64,000 nt of DNA from NCBI GenBank assembly GCA_025642075.2, contig JAODUO010001683.1, positions 38,439 through 102,438 on the forward strand, in the 5' to 3' direction. This DNA comes from Ridgeia piscesae. Its lineage: Eukaryota; Annelida; Polychaeta; Sabellida; Siboglinidae. The number at the start of each line of letters is the position of its first letter. Position 1 is the first letter of the stretch. Both the position numbers and the translations under genes were made by a program. Positions 35,322 to 47,093 of this stretch are shown one piece after another. The notes beneath the pieces are model-generated. The model saw nothing but the letters and a program-made list of their open reading frames with translations. It was not told the origin of the DNA and did not search any database.

Positions 35322-36995
35322 CCTTAGTCAGGTCAATGAAAGCTATGTGAATATCCTTGTTTTGTTTCAGACATTTCTCTTGAATTTGCCGGACCACAAA
35401 GATTATGTCCGTGGTTCCTCGAAATGTCCTGAAGCCACACTGGCTTTCAGGTACTTCTGATAGCGGGAGCAAGCGGTTAAGAAGAACAAGAACGAGTATT
35501 TTCCCCAGTCTGATTTAGTTCATTTTTGTAGATGGTAATGAGATTGGCATTTCTCAGATCTGACGGGATTTGCTTGTCTTGCCAGATCTTACAAGCTTTA
35601 TGGTTATTCATTTGCATTGTAGCACGTTGGACCTCATCCAGGGTGTGCAGGCTATCTAGCGATGGTCTTTCCGGATAGTGCGGAATGGACGGAATAGTGT
35701 GTCCTGTCATCACAGTTTCTCGGTTCAGGAGCATCACGAAGGCATTATCATCCTTCAGAAGTATCCCATCCGGGGACTGGAGAGGAGTGTGGTTATTTGA
35801 GCCCGACTCATCGATAGCTTTCGTTGCTTGGAAGACGTTGTGCTGGTCATGCTGATCAGCAAAGGCCTGACTTATTTTGGCTTTCTCTTCCCACCACTTG
35901 TTTTTAATATATCTGATCTTCTTTTGAATCTCAGCTTTGACGTGTTGGTATTCTCTCTGCCTATGTCATTTTGCCAAAAGTATTGTCATTTTGGCAAAAG
36001 CAGAACTAGTCTTGGGGCTTACGTGCGTTGTGGCCGATTGTCTCGGTACATGCTTTGTGGGTGGCGGATTTAAATGCATCCCACTGCTGTCCAACACATG
36101 TTTCAGCTGAAGGATGATCAACAAGACAAGAGGAGACAGATTCTTGCAGTTTTGCTCGTGTGCATGGATCTTGGAGGGGTATTATGTTGTATTTCTTCTT
36201 GTTCGGTTTTTGATGTTTACGATACCTTTGGGCACAGCGAACGTTCATGAGCGATCGCACTTTGCGATGACCAGTTGGAAATGCACGTGTTCCGCGCATT
36301 GGTCGTGTAATGCAGATATCTTGTTTGGTCAAAGGCACGAACAATAACATAGTCCAAGAGATGCCAATGTTTAATACGTTGGTGCATCCAAGTCGTCTTG
36401 TACATACTTTTCTGTCAGAATATATGTTACTAATTACAAGGTTATGATCTGCACAGTTACTTAACAGGAGAACGCCGTTTGAGTTAGCCTTTCAAACCCC
36501 TTCCATACCGATGATGTTATTTCACAGGAAGGAGTCGCGACCTACATTAAAGTCCCCCAGTAAGATGAGGTTGTCTTCCATGGGGACAGCGGTTAGGACG
36601 TGATCGAGTTGGGAGTAGAACTGATCCTTGATATCCTCCTCGGCATCAAGTGTTGGCGCCTAGGCGCTAATAACAGTGAAGTCCGTGTGAATGCTGCTGG
36701 CGCAGCTATGCTCTCACGCTAAAACATGTCATTCTACTGATGGACTATTTTGGGCCTGCTAAAATTGCATGCAGCATATCCGTTCGATAGAATACAAATT
36801 GACTGAGATGTGATACCCGTAGCTGTGGGCGCAAATTCCAAATGGTGAATAAGTGAGATGGAACGGTCAGCGAGCGACTCCAGCTGGTCCGTCTGGGTGT
36901 GGCATGGCGTGGTGTGGGCGATACTTCATCCATGCATCTGACAGTCAATACCAACTTACTGCCTTATCATGCGACATTTAAATTGCGCGTCAGTG
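35322..36995 (-). mobile_element. RTE-like LINE, endonuclease to RT start, 3' truncated
   Basis: Same family as 19930-23870 and 62255-63660. The minus strand carries endonuclease pieces LGDFNVGRDSFLWNNIIG (about 36550) and HWHLLDYVIVRAFDQ (36330-36390), the linker CVGQQWDAFKSATHKA (36060-36110), KIWQDKQIPSDLRNAN (35560) and RT start ESQCGFRTFRGTTDIIF. It ends in the word KAFD at 35322. The 5' end near 36995 begins CTGACGCGCAATTTAAATG on minus. Loss of the 3' half is not what target-primed insertion produces, so a later deletion or recombination removed it. Confidence 0.8.
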
Positions 36996-37350
36996 TTCAA
37001 AGTATTAACTTACATATGTATACTATATTGGGTGTGCCTAGTAACTATGCACAAAGATCGTTAATAAACTATTAGCAATAGTTTAATGTTTAATTAATCT
37101 TAGATCCAAGGCGCTGCCATCTTGAGACTTATGCACCAGTCACGTAAGCCAAATCGTTTACGTCACTGGCGCATTGTTAAAAAAGGAAAGGATTGGCGGA
37201 ATCTTCGCTAATAATTGTGATTGTAACGTAAGTAATCCGCGACGTACTGGATACATCAAAATACCATTGGACAGACATAGGATGTTCGAACGTGCATGCG
37301 CCAGTGACGTAAGCAGTTTACATCATTTTGTCATTCCACATCCAGTAACG
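36472..37350. repeat. recent segmental duplicate (partner 63133-64000)
   Basis: From GCCGTTTGAGTTAGCC onward this matches 63133-64000 with about one difference per hundred bases, up to the window end. Just to the left of this point the same two LINE copies are clearly more diverged (about 85% by eye). The block includes LINE 5' sequence and 350 bases of non-LINE DNA with ATF/CREB-like motifs. Confidence 0.85.
37130..37316. promoter_or_regulatory. three CCAGTSACGTAA motifs (ATF/CREB-like), two forming a palindrome
   Basis: GCACCAGTCACGTAAG, then TTTACGTCACTGGCGC (inverted), both at about 37132-37173, and GCGCCAGTGACGTAAG at about 37300. The core TGACGTAA is an ATF/CREB-type octamer, and a GCCATCTTGAG (YY1-like) lies at 37117. 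The spacing also fits the tips of a MITE. All motifs are repeated in the copy at 63770-63965. Regulatory function is a guess. Confidence 0.3.
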
Positions 37351-37388
37351 AATGTGCCAGCATTTTTTGATTATTAACTTCCTTCGAG

Positions 37389-37485
37389 ATTGTGACGAAT
37401 GTGCCAACATAGAGGCAAATTCAATGATCGAGTGAAAGGGTACACGTTTACGTGTATCAGAAGCTATGAAGGCCTTGGCTGTGTC
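37389..37485 (+). pseudogene. EGF-like exon B1, broken
   Basis: Aligned to B3 (62157), the start ATTGTGACGAATGTGCC is kept, but 13 nt that carry the second cysteine (AGCAATCCTTGTC in B3) are deleted, giving a frameshift. Two further cysteines read as Phe (GKFND, YTFTC). The donor is replaced by TGTCATAAATAAATC and the acceptor is weak (CTTCGAG). The copy at 49395 has the same deletion, so the exon died before that segmental duplication. Confidence 0.7.
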
Positions 37486-37703
37486 ATAAATAAATCATGC
37501 TTAGTGACGCTCACGCAAGCTGCACATTGCTTTGACGAACTAAATACGTTATCAACTATGCAAACACCTATATATTGTATTACACAAACGAAATACATTT
37601 TACAGCTATTTTTCGATTGACGACATCTGCAGTTGCAATCATCAATTAGTCGATATATGATTTTAAAGAACAAAGTGTTTACTACTGTATATTTTTATTC
37701 CAG

Positions 37704-37817
37704 ACATCGACGAATGTAACAGTGGTCCTTGTCGAAATGGAGGCACCTGTGTTGATTTCGTGAATAACTACGTATGCAGTTGTGCCGTGGGATACGAGGG
37801 AATTGTTTGTGAAAAAG
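37704..37817 (+). CDS. calcium-binding EGF-like exon C1
   Basis: TTTTTATTCCAG precedes and GTAACTC follows; 114 nt, phase 1 at both ends. It encodes [25 protein letters not shown] and [18 protein letters not shown] at the start, and the N...Y spacing around VNNY, fit the calcium-binding EGF class, whose Asn is commonly hydroxylated. All six cysteines are present. It is 310 bases downstream of dead exon B1 and is duplicated as C2 at 49758. Confidence 0.88.
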
Positions 37818-40227
37818 GTAACTCGTGCATATTTGATTTCTGCCATTCAGTGCGATGTAACGTAATTGATCTACTACATCCATCCATACATAACCAAACA
37901 ACCTAGCATATGCGCTGCATAATCTGAAAATATATAACATTACAATATACCAGAGAGGATATGAATAATTGAGTTTCACATGGCACGCGATAATGGAGAT
38001 TATCCATTTATATTCATATATAAACTAAAATATAATTTCTTGGAAATTTCCAGTTGTTGTTTGCCGATAGGTCCACTTTGACCTTTCGCTGACCTTCAGC
38101 ATCTGGTCTTGACATTAAACTGAAAAATGTAACATCAGAAATGGATTCTACATAATCGAATGCCCTAAACAAAAAGAGGTATTGCGTATGTTTATAAGAA
38201 AAACTGGTTAAAAAGAATGTGTTTCAGAATAGTTTAACTATTGAACACATGCGATTACCAAATTGACAAGTTCTTAAATGTATCACGATGTGTTTACATT
38301 TTGGGCGCGTTGAGAAGTGGAAGTGTTTATTTTGTTGTGAAGGTCTATGTTTGCGTTGTAATTGTCATTAGCTCATATCAGGGTGCATCATAGCTATAAA
38401 TAGAACACACCAGTAGAACAAGATCGCTCGGCCGCTATCAGTGGACACATGATACCTTGAAGTCAACATGGGCTGGTGACAGTCATGCTACCGCACAACA
38501 GAAAGCCACTGCAGTCCTTGTATATACATAGGACTGCACCAAATTTTCTACATAATTATCACGTTATTTATTTACTGACATCAGTTAGCCAGTGTTGTTT
38601 AATTGTGCACAATGTGTACAATGTGTTCAAACAATTGCCTCTCTAATATGCCAGTATGAAACAAATTAACCTGCTTATATTTAGTATAAAGTATCACACT
38701 GTGTGAGTACAGCTTAGTACTATTTAATTTGTTATTCTACCAGATCCACAATTGTTGTGGTGTTTTACCAAAAAAGTTATTTGAAAATCTACCAACTGAA
38801 GTCCGTCATCCAAAGACATAAGCGAGAACACCCAGACCTATATAATTAATTACAATTTCACAGATTAAAAAACAGACCATGTAAAGTGGATGAGAGAATA
38901 GGGAAAACAACAACAAAACAGAACTGCCAACATTACTAACAACAACAGTAGTAGAAAAGGTAGAACGGTAGAAAAGTAGTAATATTAAGATAGTCAACTA
39001 ACTAATTATGCTGTGTCAATAGTAATAACACTATAAATAAAATTAGGCAAAATACAACAAAATAGAGATATGTCATAGTTTACAACAGGTTTCCTTAAAT
39101 GGCCACAGTTTCCCTTTCCACCTTCAGGTCAAGATTCCGTTCGTAAGTTGTGTGGCCAACAGGAAATAACCATACTTGCTACTTCACAATGACTGTTGTA
39201 GCCAGCATGTCTCCAAATGAATTAACGTTGCTTACATCACTGTCAACCACCGAACTGTCCAGTGTTTGGGTTGTATATAATCCGGGTCACAGCCCTCCCC
39301 CTAATTACTAAGGTGGATGCTACAGTCTATCCCACTGGACCATTATTCACATTGCCAAGGAACCACAGTGACAACTATTTAGATCCCTACTCCATCACAG
39401 TGAACCAACTCAAAACATTCAACAGCTGGCCCTGCTGGCCTACTCCAGACATTAATCATGAGCTGTCTTACTAGACTAGGGGCACAGCGACACATATCCA
39501 AGTTAATTGTTTTGTCTTAACATACTTTTTTTTACATTGATTACGTTGCTCTACAGTTCTATTATATACATCCTGCCAGTGAGTACAGCACTTTCTGCCG
39601 TGCAAGTAGATGGCAGCCAGTGGTCCACGGCGGCTTCAGTGCAGCGGGCCAGCTTGTCACTCTAGTTTATAGGGGAAAGATTAATGATCTAACTCTGTGG
39701 GGTGCATACATCTTCTGTGATAGCTATATCGTTTACGTGCCTGGCCGGCCAGAAGGGGCGTGTCGTTCATACTGTAGATTACACTCAACATATATGTTTG
39801 CCTTCTTCCGTACTACTAGATATTTGCAGTGCTCTAATATCACACCTTTTTGTACACAAAATGTTCTAGGTGTATCCATATAGTCTAGAGAGGAATGGTG
39901 TTGCTTTTCTTTTAAAGGCGGTACACTTAGGGAGTGGGTGCATCATAATATAGCTACTAAGATATTTTCTTTTGCAAAATTAAGATAACACAATATTGTT
40001 TTCTCCCTTTCACCGATTAAATAGAATTGAGCAAACATTATAATTTGCCAACCCAAATTGTGGAAAACGGTCAAATAAAGCACGTCCCCTTACAAAGATA
40101 CAACACAAAAGTTACATTGTAAATGTCACCATGCAGTGCGAATTGTTTTGTGATATCTACATAAATAAAACATTGTGTAGACGATAGCATTGAAATATTA
40201 TTACTCATATTCCTCACATTCATCCCC

Positions 40228-40231
<4 letters not shown>

Positions 40232-40282
<51 letters not shown>

Positions 40283-40353
40283 ATGAAGAACTCGTTTATT
40301 TATTTATTTTATTAAAATATTCATATATTGCTTAGCCACCTATATATACATAT

Positions 40354-40438
<85 letters not shown>

Positions 40439-40448
40439 GAGAGAGAGA
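40232..40448. repeat. (TA)n and (GA)n microsatellites
   Basis: TA arrays at 40232-40280 and 40341-40396, the second running into (GA)26 at 40397-40448. In the duplicated copy (51973-52207) the GA part is absent and the TA parts are longer, so these arrays changed after the duplication. Confidence 0.95.
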
Positions 40449-41757
40449 TGCATTACTGTAACTCGGAGGCTAAGCAATTTACAGACAATTATAATAAAAT
40501 AAATTAATATCGAGTTTTAATAAATAAGTAAATAATAAATAAATAATGCAACATTACCACAGTCAGTATATGTTACCCTCATAATAGGAAAACAAGACTA
40601 GAACAATTAGGAAAATATGTATTACACATAATATCACAGACCCATTTGCAAATAACAAATCACTAATCGGTGACTTGTTGTAAACGTATAACAAATAATG
40701 AAACATTCTCAACCAGTCTCGTTGTCAATGTCGGAAAGTTTCGTTATTACTGTGGACAAGGGATATTTTATGAGTGTTTCACCATTCAATTTGGCTACTG
40801 TTGCATAGTATTGTAATTGTCTTTGTATTAGTTGGCTACTGAAAATTAAACTTTATGTACCAATATCAATCTGATCAAAAACATATTGTAAATGTGTTAT
40901 ACATTTGAAAGTCACGTAAATGTGCATGTTAAAACTGGTATTTTGCATGCCACTAAATTGCAGGTGTGCCGCATACAATTGCACATATGAATATACATAT
41001 GTCAGGTAAACATCACCACATTTACACATACATACACATATAAACATAATGCATATAAAAATCAATCCAATATACATATAATTGTGAACAATAAAAACAA
41101 TACCTACACGACAACACTATCTTTGTGTCATTATTACCTAACGTCAGTTTTGTCTCTGTTATTTCAAAAGGTGAACGCCCAATTTATAAACGTAAAGCAT
41201 ATCGTGTTGTTCTATACTGTAGCATTCCAAATCGTAGGCTGCCTTGTCAAGTTATGTTGTCAAAACCCATCTTCAGTGGGTTTGTCGTCACTTATACACA
41301 CTTGAACTGGCAGAAGCAAAACAATTCATAAACTCTGAGGACTGATTTGAAATAATCTTATAGTTCCTAAACAGCATAATGAAGTGTGTGTGTTTTCTTG
41401 ACAATGTTTCGATATTTTCTTTCAAAATCAAATCATTGTAAAAGACGACCCCTATATATGCATATGTTTCACTCGCTCTACCTGAACTCATAATATTATG
41501 ATAACAACAAAAGCAAGGACATTTTTTTCTTTTTAAAAATCCGTTTTTCTTCGGTTTTTCAAACGTTCAGTTACAAAATGTTCACAAGAGGTCTCACGAT
41601 TTATGTAAACCGGGATTATATTACATTGTTTTAAAACTGCAATACGAATTTCTAGTCAACCTTTATTAGGCGTGATCATTTCACTAAATCAAGATGGCGA
41701 CAATAACAGGCGAGTCATAGCACGTACAAACACTGTAAAAGGTACATGGAATAAACA

Positions 41758-41793
41758 AACACACACACGCACGCACACACACACACGCACGCA

Positions 41794-41845
<52 letters not shown>
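41758..41845. repeat. (CA)n/(CACG)n microsatellite at the LINE 3' edge
   Basis: About 88 bases of CA and GCAC repeats directly next to the 3' end of the minus-strand LINE at 41846. RTE-type LINEs often end in simple repeats, so this array may be grown from a LINE tail. Confidence 0.9.
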
Positions 41846-41846
<1 letters not shown>

Positions 41847-43460
41847 CCTCACCATCATTGTGCAGTCATGGTGTCCCGTGGTTGGGTGAAGGCATCAGAA
41901 TGCTGATTCCACATCTGCCTATGTTGCGCTAACATCTGCCGGATGGTACCCATCCAGTAATCGCCGGTCTTCCTCTAGGTCTTTTCATTTCCTGAGGTTT
42001 CCAGGTAGTGATACGCAGTGTCCATCGTTTATATCGTATCCTGCTTACGTGCCCTACCCATGTGCTCATCCCTCTTCTGACATGTTCAATCACGTCTGTG
42101 AACTTGTTTTTTTAATACCCAAATGTTCGTTTTTCTCTCACGGTATGTGGTGTTTAACATACTCCTTTCCATATTTGTTATTGTGGCAGCTAGCTTGTTC
42201 TTTCCATGGATGGTTAGTGCCCATGTTTCCGCACCGTATGTCACTGCTGGAATAACGCACGACTTGTAGATTTGTCTCCCGAAGCATGTTCCAATGTTAA
42301 TCTTGAATATGTCGCGGTTCTTGGCGAATGCCGTCCATCCGGCCGTGATTCGTCTTTGAATATCCTTGTATTTGTTGTCTCTGGTGCTGTATTTCTGCCC
42401 CAGGTAGATATAACTTTCAACGTTCTCGACCTGAGTATTGTTGACATAAATCGGTGTGTCGGTTTCTATCAGCATCCTTCTCTTCAATTTGTTCATCTTC
42501 ATACCCTGACTTTGTTCAGGCTCTTTGATGCCATGATCGTTTCTCGTATGATCTCATGGTTGTATTTACTGATGTTCCCTCTTGCTTTCTGTTTGATGCT
42601 CTTGCATATTTCTGCGTACTCTATTCGTTGTTTATTGTCGCAGTTTCCCACCATTTCTCGTCGTTTCGTCATCAGGGTTCGTGTTGGTGATGGTATCCTG
42701 GATTATGTGGCTTGTTAACTGCCTTTGGTATTCTTGACGCGCTTTGTTTGATCGTGTATGTGATGGTTACGCTCCTGGTGTCGATGTCGTGTAGTTCTTG
42801 TAGTGTCTCGAATCGGTTTCTCAATTCAAGTTGCAATGCGATCTTCTTTTATACTATTCGTATGGCATCTACTCTTGGTGGTCTATTGGTCAACACTTTC
42901 TTTCCGTTCCATCTCTACGTCCATTTTGATGTTGCTCATAACCAGTCTGTGGTCACTTCCAATGTTGACTTGGTTGATGACTGTTACGTCTTGACGATGT
43001 CTGGCCTGGTTTGTTAGGATGTAGTCAATATCGGTCTTCGTTACACCATTTGGGCTTTTCCACGTCCATCTCCTACCTGCGTTCTTCTGGAACTTGAGCA
43101 ATAAAATCGCCCATTACTGTCGTATAGTGGTTTGGTTTCCCTAACGTCTCATCGACGTAGTTGTAGAAGTTATTGATGTCTTCGTCGGAGTATGATGTTG
43201 TTGGTGCATATACTTGTACTATTTTTAGTTTGTAGCGCCTTGGTATGCACAAAACAACTTCTCCTAATCTGGGGCTGATGCTGTTTACACTCACTATGTG
43301 ATCTTTCAATTTCTTTCAATTTCATGTTAATGAGAAAGCCTACTCCTGCTTGGCCGTTGTTTGCCTTAGAATGGTATAGTAGGTGGCCGCTATGTAAGGT
43401 AATGAAACATTCCTCTGGTCTCTCACTTCCCCATGGCTTTGTAGTGCTTTGCATGTTGGT
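41846..43460 (-). mobile_element. RTE-like LINE with endonuclease and RT tail, RT core deleted
   Basis: On minus: endonuclease pieces HLLYHSKANNGQAGVGFLIN (about 43360), KIVQVYAPTTSYSDEDINNF, GKPNHYTTVMGDF and DIDYILTN...GSDHRLV (about 42950). The sequence then passes quickly to the C-terminal RT end: NNTQVENVESYIYLGQKYS, KDIQRRITAGWTAFAKN, SCVIPAVTYGAETWAL (42500-42200), KRPRGRP and the tail. The fingers and palm, including YADD, are missing. Frameshifts are present. It is inside the intron between EGF C1 and the F5/8C exons. Confidence 0.8.
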
Positions 43461-43479
43461 GTTGTTGGCTTATCGTTCC

Positions 43480-43655
43480 ACGCGGGCCAGTGCGGTTTGG
43501 AAGGGACAGGTGATATAGGTTGAACGAATTTGGCCAAGTTTCGACACGTTGGCAGTATCAGTACCGAACCACTAAGGTGTCGGCACCGGGATTTGAGCCC
43601 CGGTCCCTCTAGTCGGGAGTCCGGCACTCTAACCACTACACCACCGCGTACAAGC
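43480..43655 (-). mobile_element. tRNA-derived SINE
   Basis: On minus, from about 43650: GGTGGTGTAGTGGTTAGAG (A box) and, 35 bases on, GGGGCTCAAATCCCGGTGCC (B box), a clear tRNA-like head of about 75 bases. A body follows to roughly 43480, next to the LINE at 43460. The anticodon stem does not pair properly, so it is not a functional tRNA gene. The Val-Arg-Val-Pro-type frame across it is an artefact. This SINE family differs from the one at 1545. Confidence 0.8.
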
Positions 43656-44940
43656 GAGTACGTGAAGATAAATTATGTTTTACTGTAGTACCACTCTGAA
43701 ATCACAACAACATCAGATATGTCATTCGAATTAAAACAACTTTAGCAAGGAAATTACCTTCGAGGCATCAGCAATGCCCACGGTTCTTTAGAACTTCTCA
43801 TGACGTAACCAGTAAAGACGCCATGCGAATTGATTTAGATAGTGCAATACCTAAAGATTTGTGAACTAAAATGGTAACTAATTAATAAAACGATCTAGAG
43901 TTTCAAGTTAGAATGCCATGTCAGAAGAAGATTTGACTGGTGCAGATTATTTTGTATTGTTGGATATGGGCTGATAAGTTACATAAACTATGTAAGACAA
44001 CGGTGACCAACTGGACTGAAACTAGTGGCCCGAATTGACTGCGTTAGTTAAGTAGTTGTGAACATATTTTGTCTAATAATGTTTTTTTATTGATGGCAGT
44101 GACATTTTCAATTTTACCTACAATATTACATAAATATATCAAAGTAGTATGTATCAAAGCTGTCAAAAATAAATTACATCATATGAACTAATTGTCCCAC
44201 AATCTAATAGTCAGACAGCTTAAATACAATGTTTAATATTAGTTAAATTGTGGAAAGATTGAACAAATCAGGCGATGCCCAACCGTATATACTGTTGACT
44301 TTAGCCCACTAAACCTTAGGAGTGACTCCCTTTTAGTATCACCTTAGTCATAAGATTAAGACTTTAATTTGAAAGTGGAACAAGAAACTCTTGAGAATCA
44401 CCGTAAACAGGTCATGTCACAATCACTGTGATTGATTAAGTTAGATAGTTGTAAATCCCATGTTTAACAATGATTTAGAAATGTATGACGGGATATTTTC
44501 ACTTTTAATTTTCAGTTCTATCTTAAGGTATTTTGTACTTTTCCCTCTCAAAGTAGCAATCGTGTTTTACGTTTATTTCTCCCAGCAATCCTCAGCAGGT
44601 ACGGCAATCTCGTACAGCCATGCCCGCTCACTTCTTCTAAAAGAACACCCCATCATAACTGACATTTATTATGTACATACTATTTTCTAACAGTATGATG
44701 ATCTGGTCAAATGATAATTCACGTCTGACTTTCGATGTTTCATCCAGGTTTAGTACTGTCGTATTTCCTTCATCACCAACTCAGCCTGTCTCACCCTGGT
44801 CACATCAAATGATGCCACTTTCCTCGTTTATGCACCTTCCGATCATTCAGTTTTATTTACAAAGTATGCGCTATTTATTCCATGAAATATTAATTTCTTC
44901 GGACCAGTGCGCGTAGAAGAGACAGATACAGCACACCAAT
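43656..44940. other. no gene seen (intron)
   Basis: Intronic DNA before the F5/8C exons. Short frames at 44460-44916 have no domain signal and no conserved copy in the window. A (TA)n array begins at 44953. Confidence 0.5.
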
Positions 44941-44950
44941 TATAAAAACA

Positions 44951-45167
<217 letters not shown>

Positions 45168-45227
45168 GTAAAAGTGTCCTATATTGTTCACTTCGTGTAT
45201 ATGTACAATGTGGTTATGTTCTTTTAG

Positions 45228-45464
45228 TCTCACCTGACGATGTTGCTTGGACGGTCAATGTGGCTTTGGGAAAGCCCACGAAACAGTCAACAACATATCG
45301 GCGGTATATATCACGGCTTTCCGTTGATGGCAAGAGATATAGTAACGCATATAGACATAGCTGCTCAAACACATTGAGTAAAATAGGAAATTGGTGGCAA
45401 GTTGACATCGGTACTGTCTACGAGATACGGCACGTGTTGATAACTAACACAAGACGCGATGCCT
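45228..45464 (+). CDS. F5/8 type C (fucolectin-type, FTP) domain, exon 1
   Basis: The acceptor GTTCTTTTAG is followed by 237 coding bases and donor GTAAGTTG; phase 1 at both ends. The encoded sequence includes [35 protein letters not shown] and [20 protein letters not shown], the conserved first half of fucolectin/tachylectin-4/pentraxin-type F5/8C lectins. These are extracellular, often fucose-binding, defence or matrix lectins. The family fucose motif HX24RXDX4R/K is not met exactly: a His is in YRHSC and RXD in TRRDA, but the spacing differs and the CC pair is missing, so sugar binding is uncertain. Confidence 0.85.
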
Positions 45465-45604
45465 GTAAGTTGTATAATATGCCATAGAGGCGAATCATAG
45501 CAACAATATCAGTACATATTAAACACACATGATGTAAGTGAAACACCGTCAACAAATGTCTAATCAATAATGGTTGAATTGTAAAAGTTCGTATTTTATG
45601 ACAG

Positions 45605-45811
45605 GGTGGCGACTTAAGGGATTTGTGATTGAAGTACAGCTGGGCCGGAATACTAGTAATTGTGCCAGTGTAGCTGGACCATTAAAGAGAGCCGAGACAC
45701 GGCGCATATCATGTGTCCTAGGCGTCTATGGAAATATCGTTAAGATCAGAAAGACTAGCACGAAGCCAGGTTATCTTACGCTATGTGAAGTCGAAGTATT
45801 TGGGATCCGCG
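45605..45811 (+). CDS. F5/8 type C (FTP) domain, exon 2
   Basis: TTTTATGACAG precedes and GTAAGTCA follows; 207 bases, phase 1 to phase 1. Joined to exon 1 it reads through TRRDA into WWRLKGFVIEVQLGRN, then CASVAGPLKRAETRRISC, GVYGNIVKIRK and the closing PGYLTLCEVEVFGIRG, which is the standard end of the domain. The intron is only 140 bases. The whole module is about 148 residues, normal for the family. Because it ends in phase 1 with a donor, more exons follow; a C-terminal position is ruled out unless splicing ends nearby. Confidence 0.87.
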
Positions 45812-45828
45812 GTAAGTCAAACAGTACA

Positions 45829-45858
45829 TAACCATAACCATAACCATAACCATAATAT
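45829..45858. repeat. (CCATAA)n short tandem repeat
   Basis: Five or so CATAAC units directly after the F5/8C exon 2 donor (45829-45858). Confidence 0.9.
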
Positions 45859-46269
45859 TTTTTGACCCCAAGTAGGTATAACATTTGTTGAAAGTACATC
45901 AATTTCGTTAGTACTTTTATACAAGCATACATACACACATATTATATCAGGTTCACATACTATTATAAGTCTATACGTTAAGGTTTACAATACATACAAA
46001 TGTGTGCACTTATAGTAATTCTTGTTGTACCAAAATAAAAACCCACAATCATATAACATTTACAAACTGGGGTCGGAATCTCCTATTAAGACAATAATGT
46101 CGCTGTCATAGAAGCCACCATAATTTCATGGAATAAAGTAGTATGGTCCTTAGAATACAAGTTCTGCACCGTTCTTTCGTCATTACATTGGCAAACATGT
46201 GTATACATATCCTTTAAAATAACATTACCGTAATGTCATAGTTTAAATGGATCCGATGTTTTCCCATCA

Positions 46270-46400
46270 GGCAAAATAATGTTGTAGTGACGTTGTTTCG
46301 ATGTTGGTACCGACGTCGGACAACGTCGATAACACGCCTCGACGTCATTTGTCAACGAATTGCCGACCGCGTGTACCGACATTGTATCGTCCTAAACTAT
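46270..46400. repeat. CpG-rich CGACGTTG palindromic repeat, copy 1
   Basis: GTAGTGACGTTGTTTCGATG, ACCGACGTCGGACAACGTCG, GACGTCATTTGTCAACG and GTGTACCGACATTG occur within 130 bases, with inverted CAACGTCG/CGACGTTG pairs. It is homologous to 59200-59420, and in both places it lies about 450 bases (here) or 300 bases (there) past an F5/8C exon 2 end. It is probably a MITE inserted before the F5/8C duplication. Confidence 0.6.
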
Positions 46401-47093
46401 ACATTGTATCTAGGAACGGTTTAGTATTATAATAGATATAATGTTTTAATAAATCTGTGTTAAAGTCACCATATACAAATATTGTTTTAATAGATTTAAC
46501 ATCACTTAAGTTAAGTTTTAAGCTTTCACAAAATGTATCTATTTTGATATGTTATTGTACAATTTTGTTTGTGGGTCTATGTCATTTCCAAAATTGTGAG
46601 GTCAACAGTCTGAGTAATTGAAAGAATTTATATTAAATTGTGAACATGTATCCATTAATTTATAATGGTCATAGGTATCTTCGACAGAAGAATTTTCATA
46701 GACAAGTTGATCATCACTGATTCCCAGAAACGGAAATACTTCTCAACATGATATACAAAGATAATTTACATTTTTACAATGTATTAGTCTGAATTTTTGT
46801 AGTGTTACGTTTGCACAACGTGTATAAAAAAACTGCCTCACACATGTCACAATTTACGGAAATATGTTTAGTATTTGATTACATATTAAACATTAATTAA
46901 ATTTGATCATCATTTTGTTCATAAAAGAAGTGCAATAATAATAATACAAGGTGTACATGAATAGTACAACTATTTATTGAATTTGTGATAACACACATGC
47001 AAATGTAAAATAGAGAGTCCATATAATTTTGTTCACAAATCACATGATCCACACAGATTGTGACTAAACTGTCCATCAGCATTTGTAGAATTT
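46401..47093. other. no gene seen (intron)
   Basis: AT-rich intron DNA between the lectin module and the next LINE. I see no exon signal. Confidence 0.5.

Larger units (their letters stand above)
37340..41510. repeat. 4-kb segmental duplication, copy 1
   Basis: Colinear with 49330-53262: EGF exons B (dead) and C, then shared intron DNA with a 70-codon frame at 39262-39474 (LPRNHSDNYLDPYSITVNQL), two TA arrays and an end near AAAGCAAGGACATTT. About 208 bases at 39731-39938 are absent from copy 2. The 39262 frame is kept in both copies but has no known domain, and the frame at 51031-51273 is interrupted by TAG in this copy, so neither is claimed as a gene. Beyond C1, 37818-41510 contains no further exon I can see. 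Confidence 0.88.

Noticed and set aside
39262..39474. 70-codon frame shared with 51224-51433 as a gene
   Set aside because: Conserved only because the segment is duplicated; no domain, no splice context, and a neighbouring frame is broken in one copy.
43575..43650. Functional tRNA gene
   Set aside because: A and B boxes are present, but the anticodon and acceptor stems do not pair, and a SINE body follows.
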